Assembly: GCF_900107975.1 (NCBI RefSeq)
Contig: NZ_FNVF01000015.1
Coordinates: forward strand, 1 to 64,000
Reading direction: 5' to 3'
DNA: 64,000 nucleotides
DNA from: Paenibacillus sp. UNC499MF
GTDB taxonomy: Bacteria; Bacillota; Bacilli; Paenibacillales; NBRC-103111
The notes beneath the pieces are model-generated. The model saw only the letters and a program-made list of their open reading frames with translations, ran no database searches and was not told where the DNA came from. The stretch's first letter is position 1; every line of letters starts with the position of its first letter. The position numbers were made by a program, and so were the translations under genes. This document shows, in pieces, positions 59,863 through 64,000 of the stretch.

Positions 59863-60533
59863 TCACAAACCTCAAGCCGGTAGCCAAGCCCGCGCACCGT
59901 TTCGATCCGAAAGTCGGGTGTCGAGGCGAACCGTTCGCGCAGGCGTTTGACATGTACGTCTACCGTCCGGTCATCTCCGGCGTAATCGATTCCCCAAATC
60001 TGATCGATCAACTGCCCGCGCGTATAGACTTGTCCGGGTGTGCCGGCGAGCTTATACAAGAGTTCAAACTCCTTGAGCGGTAGCGTGAGCGACTCCGTCC
60101 CTCTCATTACCTTATAGGTCTGGCGATCAAGGATCACACTGCCTAACTGAATTGTCTGCGTAGATCCAATCCGGTATCGTTTCAATAATGCCTTAACACG
60201 AACCGTCAATTCCAGCGGATCGAACGGTTTCGTCAAATAGTCGTCCGTCCCGAGTTCGAACCCTTTCACTTTCTCCCATGTTTCGCCTCTCGCAGTCAGC
60301 ATAAGCAAGGGAAGATCAGGATTGGCTTTTCGGAGTTCCTTGCATAACGCCCAGCCATCCATAACCGGCATCATAATATCGAGCACGACAAGATCAATAT
60401 GCGTCGAGGCATAGACCGCCAGCGCCTCCTTGCCGTCTGCGGCTTCCGCTGTTGCGAAACCGTCGTTACGCAGAAATAAAGAGACGAGTTCGCGAATGTT
60501 CGCATCGTCATCGGCAACCAGTATCGTAGGCAT
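59859..60533 (-). CDS. OmpR-family response regulator
   Basis: 224 residues. Receiver domain with Asp in LVVLDIMMPVMDGW near 53 and Lys in DYLTKPFDPLEL near 104; C-terminal winged helix with DDRTVDVHVKRLRERF. GAGGGAAA precedes the ATG. Direct repeats of OmpR type lie before two of the downstream hydrolase genes and are candidate targets. Confidence 0.96.
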   Translation of the reverse strand: MPTILVADDDANIRELVSLFLRNDGFATAEAADGKEALAVYASTHIDLVVLDIMMPVMDGWALCKELRKANPDLPLLMLTARGETWEKVKGFELGTDDYLTKPFDPLELTVRVKALLKRYRIGSTQTIQLGSVILDRQTYKVMRGTESLTLPLKEFELLYKLAGTPGQVYTRGQLIDQIWGIDYAGDDRTVDVHVKRLRERFASTPDFRIETVRGLGYRLEVCE

Positions 60534-60686
60534 TCGTTTCCCTCTTTTCGGTTATCCAGCTTATCTAATAGCAACTAGTATACAATAAATAGCTTTGAAG
60601 TACCCCCCTCCCTGCTGCCTGCGAACATGGAAACCGCCTATAAACAGCCATTGTTCGCTTCACCTTTATGCCTCGTATTACATAAA

Positions 60687-60715
60687 AAAGCCGCAAAATT
60701 CGCGGCTTTTCGCCA
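60687..60715. terminator. Bidirectional terminator
   Basis: AAAAGCCGC and GCGGCTTTT around AAAATTC with A and T runs on both sides, between the PhnB-like gene and the response regulator. Confidence 0.8.
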
Positions 60716-60795
60716 GCGCGAGTTGTTGCCCATGGACAAAACTCGTACCGCCTGCGGTGAAATTTGGATGCTGCGTTAAAACGCTTTACGAAAGC

Positions 60796-61191
60796 CTATT
60801 GTGTGGTAATCATCCACGTGACACCGAATTTATCTATGACTTCCCCATAATAAGCACCCCAAGGCTGCAGAGCGAGAGGATATTTGCTTTCGCCACCCTC
60901 GCTCAGCTTGGCATATGCGTTACCGGCTTCCGATACATCGTCATAGTTCAAGGCAAGACAGATGCTGCGGTTATACGAAACCGGCTCGAATGAGTCGGAC
61001 ATCATTAACGTATTCGTGCCTGCCACTTTCAAAGTCAAATGCATGACTTTGTCTTTCATGGCCTCGGGTGTTCCCGGCATCTCGGCAAATGTGTTAAGAA
61101 AAAGAATTTCGCCTCCAAGCGACTCGACATAAAAATTAGCTTGACCTCTTGCATCCTCCGACATCAGATAAGAATGAATTTGTGCGCTCAT
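60796..61191 (-). CDS. PhnB-like VOC-family protein
   Basis: 131 residues of the glyoxalase/VOC fold, PhnB subtype: HSYLMSEDARGQANFYVESLGGEI at the start and LQPWGAYYGEVIDKFGVTWMI at the end are typical. Members have no agreed activity. The gene has only AAAGG about 13 bases before the ATG. It stands alone. Confidence 0.9.
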   Translation of the reverse strand: MSAQIHSYLMSEDARGQANFYVESLGGEILFLNTFAEMPGTPEAMKDKVMHLTLKVAGTNTLMMSDSFEPVSYNRSICLALNYDDVSEAGNAYAKLSEGGESKYPLALQPWGAYYGEVIDKFGVTWMITTQ

Positions 61192-61350
61192 AAAAGTTCG
61201 ACAACCTTTCCGTTTGAATTTGACTTTCTATCCTTACGACGGATGAACAAGGGTGAAATCGACAAAGGTCATCTAACTTTTTAAAATATTTTTATCCTTC
61301 TCATTTGATACAAGGTTTGGGAACGGTTAAAACACAAAACAAAACAGACC

Positions 61351-61395
61351 GAGCAAAGAAGAACATACATCGCACTTCTTCCTTGCCGGTCCGTG
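61351..61395 (-). terminator. Terminator after the chemoreceptor gene
   Basis: On the minus strand GACCGGCAAGGAAGAAG and CTTCTTTGCTCGGTC pair with a few mismatches, followed by UGUUUUGUUUUG. Confidence 0.68.
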
Positions 61396-61406
61396 TAGCT
61401 ACAATT

Positions 61407-62285
61407 TTAATTTTCTGCCGTTTTATTTTCTGTGGAATAAAGAGTCGCTTCGGCAACCTGCGCTAAATCCTCCGCTTTCGCGCTGATCTCCTGGATTGTA
61501 GAGGAGAATTCCTGAATTGCCCTTGACTGGGTATCGGTTAATGTGTGGATATCGGAAAACGCATGGTTCAACCGCTGTAAAAGCTCTTGAATATTTTTCG
61601 TGATGCCGTTAATCTGCTCCACATTTTCTTTGGAGCTTGTCGCCAGCTTCCGGATCTCGTCGGCCACGACGGAGAAGCCTCTGCCCACTTCCCCCGCTCT
61701 TGCCGCTTCAATGGCGGCATTAAGGCCGAGCATGTTGCTCTGGTCCGAAATTTCCTTCACTGCGGCGGAAATTTTGCCGATCTGCTGCGCACTGGAGCTG
61801 ACATCCTTCATTTGGCTGGTTACGTCGGTAACACGCCCGGTAAGGTGAGAAACGGATTGGCTGATATCTCCGATAGAGGCGGTTGTTTGTTCCACAATAG
61901 CGGAAAAACTTTCGGCCATCTCGAAAAGTTTATTCGCTTTCTCAAGACTTGTGCCCATGCCTACTCCGCCGATCACTCTGCCCTGCCCGTCGTGAAGCGG
62001 GATGGCACGTGCCGCAAGCGGAAAACCAAACAGCTCTTTCGGGACGACAGCCGTTAAAGCGGTATTGCTGCGGATCGCGTTGGTTACAATGTCCCCCTCC
62101 ATTAAAGGGTCACCCGGACTGACGTTAAGCGAGAAGGTTTTACCCGGAATGTTGATGATCAGCTTCTCCGTGTCGTAAATGCCGATCGTGATGTCATCAT
62201 GCGTAAGACTGCCCAGCAGCGGGGCTACCTTTACAAAGGCTTGAATCAGCTCATGCTGCGTTTGTACGTCTGTTACGTTATTCAT
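61407..62285 (-). CDS. Soluble chemoreceptor (YfmS-like)
   Basis: 292 residues with no membrane helix. The N-terminal 120 residues form a small sensor domain ([41 protein letters not shown]); the rest is a methyl-accepting coiled coil with the CheA/CheW tip [38 protein letters not shown]. The size and layout match YfmS of Bacillus subtilis. GGGGAGAG lies 8 bases before the ATG. It is directly downstream of an aldehyde dehydrogenase, the same order as yfmT-yfmS. Confidence 0.88.
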   Translation of the reverse strand: MNNVTDVQTQHELIQAFVKVAPLLGSLTHDDITIGIYDTEKLIINIPGKTFSLNVSPGDPLMEGDIVTNAIRSNTALTAVVPKELFGFPLAARAIPLHDGQGRVIGGVGMGTSLEKANKLFEMAESFSAIVEQTTASIGDISQSVSHLTGRVTDVTSQMKDVSSSAQQIGKISAAVKEISDQSNMLGLNAAIEAARAGEVGRGFSVVADEIRKLATSSKENVEQINGITKNIQELLQRLNHAFSDIHTLTDTQSRAIQEFSSTIQEISAKAEDLAQVAEATLYSTENKTAEN

Positions 62286-62306
62286 GCTCTATACTCTCCC
62301 CGGCTC

Positions 62307-63761
62307 TTAATATGGGAATCTCCTTTGCCCGTAATTCACCGAAATCCATTTCAGTGTCGTGAACTCGTCCAGGCTCCATTCGCCGTTGAGACGGCCCAAA
62401 CCGGACTGCTTTTCACCGCCAAAAGCTACAATCGGCTCGTCGTTGATGGTGACATCGTTGACATGGATCATACCGGTGTGGATCTTCTTCGCCATTTCTA
62501 CGCCGCGTTCAAGATTAGAGGTGTGAATGGCCCCGCTGAGCCCGAAACGTGTATCGTTGGCAATTTCAACGGCTTCCTCTTCGGTTTCGAACGGAAGGAT
62601 GCAAATAACCGGGCCGAACAGCTCTTCTTGGGCTACTTCCATATCCGGTTTGACATTGGCGAGGGCGGTAGGCTCAACCATTCTGCCGGTAATCTTGCCC
62701 TGTACCAGCGGTACGGCACCCTGCTCAATGCCTCTTGCAATCAGCTTGTCCAGCGTCTCCGCCTGACGGTTGTTGATGACGGGACCGATAACGGTTTGCG
62801 GATCACTAGGATCACCAGTTGTAAGCGTTGAGACCTTCTCTCTGAATTTATCCACAAATTCCTGATAGATCGACTTCTGTACAAGTATCCGGTTAGCCGA
62901 CATACAAATCTGGCCTTGATGCGTGAATCTGCTGAACGTAGCCGCTTGTACCGCGTAGTCAATATCCGCATCCCCGAGCACAATGAACGCGCTGTTCCCG
63001 CCCAGCTCAAGCAGCGGTTTTTTGAAATTTTTGATCGCCACTTGGCCGATATAACTTCCGACCTTAGTCGAGCCCGTGAAAGAAATGACTCTCGGAATCG
63101 GATGCTCGACGAATGCGTCGCCAATCTCCTTAATATCCGTAACCACTACATTCAACAAGCCCTTCGGTACGCCCGCTTCTTCAAAAATCTTGCCGATCAG
63201 CGTGCCGCCCGTAATCGGAGAATCCTCGTGCGGCTTAAGCACGACCCCGTTGCCGGCACCCAGAGCCGGAGCGACCGACTTCATCGACAAAAAGAACGGG
63301 AAATTAAACGGGCTGATAACGCCCACCACGCCGACGGGGATCCGGTACAGCCGGTTCTCCTTGCCGTCCTCGGTAGAAGGCAGAATCTTGCCCTCCATTC
63401 TCAAGGGGAACGTAGCCGCTTCCTTGATCATATTTTTCACAAGACCGATCTCGAAAGCCGCCTTCAGACGCGTTCCGCCCGGCTCCTGCACGATCAGGGA
63501 CGTAATTTCTTCTTCATGTGCTTCTATGTATTTAACCGCATTCTCTAGGATGTCGCGCTTCTTGTAGGGGTTTACCTTATCCCATTCCAGCTTTGCCTGA
63601 TAGGCGGCTTGGTACGCATGGTCTATATCGGCAACATTGGCTATTTGAAAAGTGGTAATAACGGCATCATTGTACGGATTGATGTCTGGCAGCGTTTTGC
63701 CACTCCGGCCGTCTCTCCATTCGCCGCCTATAAATTGTTTTCCTAACAGTTGGTAGTCCAT
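62307..63761 (-). CDS. Aldehyde dehydrogenase (YfmT/benzaldehyde-type)
   Basis: 484 residues. The catalytic cysteine is in FTHQGQICMSANRI near 280, the general base Glu in LELGGNSAFIVLGDADID near 248, and the NAD site in ISFTGSTKVGSYIG near 224. Resembles YfmT, the vanillin/benzaldehyde dehydrogenase of B. subtilis. Oxidises an aromatic or aliphatic aldehyde with NAD(P). Followed by the chemoreceptor gene after 21 bases, so one operon. GAGGAG precedes the ATG. Confidence 0.93.
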   Translation of the reverse strand: MDYQLLGKQFIGGEWRDGRSGKTLPDINPYNDAVITTFQIANVADIDHAYQAAYQAKLEWDKVNPYKKRDILENAVKYIEAHEEEITSLIVQEPGGTRLKAAFEIGLVKNMIKEAATFPLRMEGKILPSTEDGKENRLYRIPVGVVGVISPFNFPFFLSMKSVAPALGAGNGVVLKPHEDSPITGGTLIGKIFEEAGVPKGLLNVVVTDIKEIGDAFVEHPIPRVISFTGSTKVGSYIGQVAIKNFKKPLLELGGNSAFIVLGDADIDYAVQAATFSRFTHQGQICMSANRILVQKSIYQEFVDKFREKVSTLTTGDPSDPQTVIGPVINNRQAETLDKLIARGIEQGAVPLVQGKITGRMVEPTALANVKPDMEVAQEELFGPVICILPFETEEEAVEIANDTRFGLSGAIHTSNLERGVEMAKKIHTGMIHVNDVTINDEPIVAFGGEKQSGLGRLNGEWSLDEFTTLKWISVNYGQRRFPY

Positions 63762-63921
63762 ATGATCTCCTCTTTTGTCTGTTAATTTGCAGCATCCTAT
63801 ATATCGACAAACTTCCCAAATTTGTTAAGTACTCGGGAGACTTATTCCGCATGTTCAGGAAAGTGTCACAATGAAAACATATGTCAAAAATACGGGGCCC
63901 GCTCTCTACCTGTGAAAAAGA

Positions 63922-63955
63922 AAAAATCCTCCCTGTTGGTAAGGAGGATTTTTCT
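63922..63955. terminator. Bidirectional terminator near the right edge
   Basis: AAAAATCCTCC and GGAGGATTTTT around a short loop with A and T runs outside. It separates the aldehyde dehydrogenase promoter region from whatever lies beyond the window. Apart from this, 63762-64000 shows no recognisable gene. Confidence 0.85.
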
Positions 63956-64000
63956 TGAGATGCCCGGCAACGACGCCAGTCTTGCCGTTCCCGCTGGGGG

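Overview
The window looks like chromosome of a Paenibacillus-type Firmicute. The grounds are strong GGAGG ribosome-binding sites, sigma-A promoters, a T-box leader, a ROK regulator divergent from a sugar-uptake operon, CUT1 ABC transporters, a BclA-like collagen protein, a MocR regulator and a yfmT-yfmS-like pair. No rRNA, tRNA, CRISPR array or intact mobile element was found. Genus is an inference from gene content only.

1-7,800: a decayed fragment at the left edge; a short UvrA-like ABC protein; an ArsR/AHSA1 pair with two palindromic operators; a scar made of a glnS fragment joined to the tail of an HxlR regulator; a quinone-oxidoreductase gene with its own ArsR regulator; and glnS behind a T-box leader that appears to read glutamine codon CAA.

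7,800-20,950: a glycosaminoglycan-type utilisation locus. On the minus strand a sulfatase, a DUF3604 (PHP-like) protein, two CUT1 permeases, a lipoprotein binding protein and a large secreted PL8 lyase form one operon. A divergent ROK repressor and a second sulfatase lie on its other side. Between the first sulfatase and the DUF3604 gene are 39 codons resembling the end of a GH88 unsaturated glucuronyl hydrolase, so the locus seems to have lost that gene here.

21,170-23,320: a collagen-like protein with 24-residue repeats and an unrecognised 287-residue protein.

23,490-35,770: the most unusual region. An eleven-gene, tightly overlapping minus-strand operon encodes two similar GT2 glycosyltransferases at its ends, two acyl carrier proteins, a FabF-type ketosynthase, a half-length ketosynthase-like protein without the active cysteine, an adenylating ligase, a FabZ-type dehydratase, a GT1-type glycosyltransferase, a possible BtrH-like transferase and an ABC-2 exporter. 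A chorismate-lyase-like gene is divergent. The set resembles the core of Gram-negative aryl polyene clusters, with glycosylation and export genes added. The inferred product is a 4-hydroxybenzoate-primed, glycosylated and exported polyene or polyketide.

35,770-54,100: small accessory and regulatory units: a YezG-like immunity protein with a decayed copy, a DUF4259 protein, two GNAT acetyltransferases, a MerR/TipA regulator broken by one in-frame stop beside a DUF2268 protease-like gene, an EamA/MocR divergent pair, a DUF2975/XRE pair, a MarR/amidohydrolase divergent pair, a YgjP-like peptidase, two secreted proteins, a LysR/MFS pair and a secreted serine hydrolase.

54,100-64,000: an FhuF-like gene with a Fur box; three tandem membrane-anchored alpha/beta hydrolases next to an OmpR-type two-component system, two of them behind matching direct repeats; a PhnB-like protein; and a soluble chemoreceptor with an aldehyde dehydrogenase (yfmS-yfmT-like).
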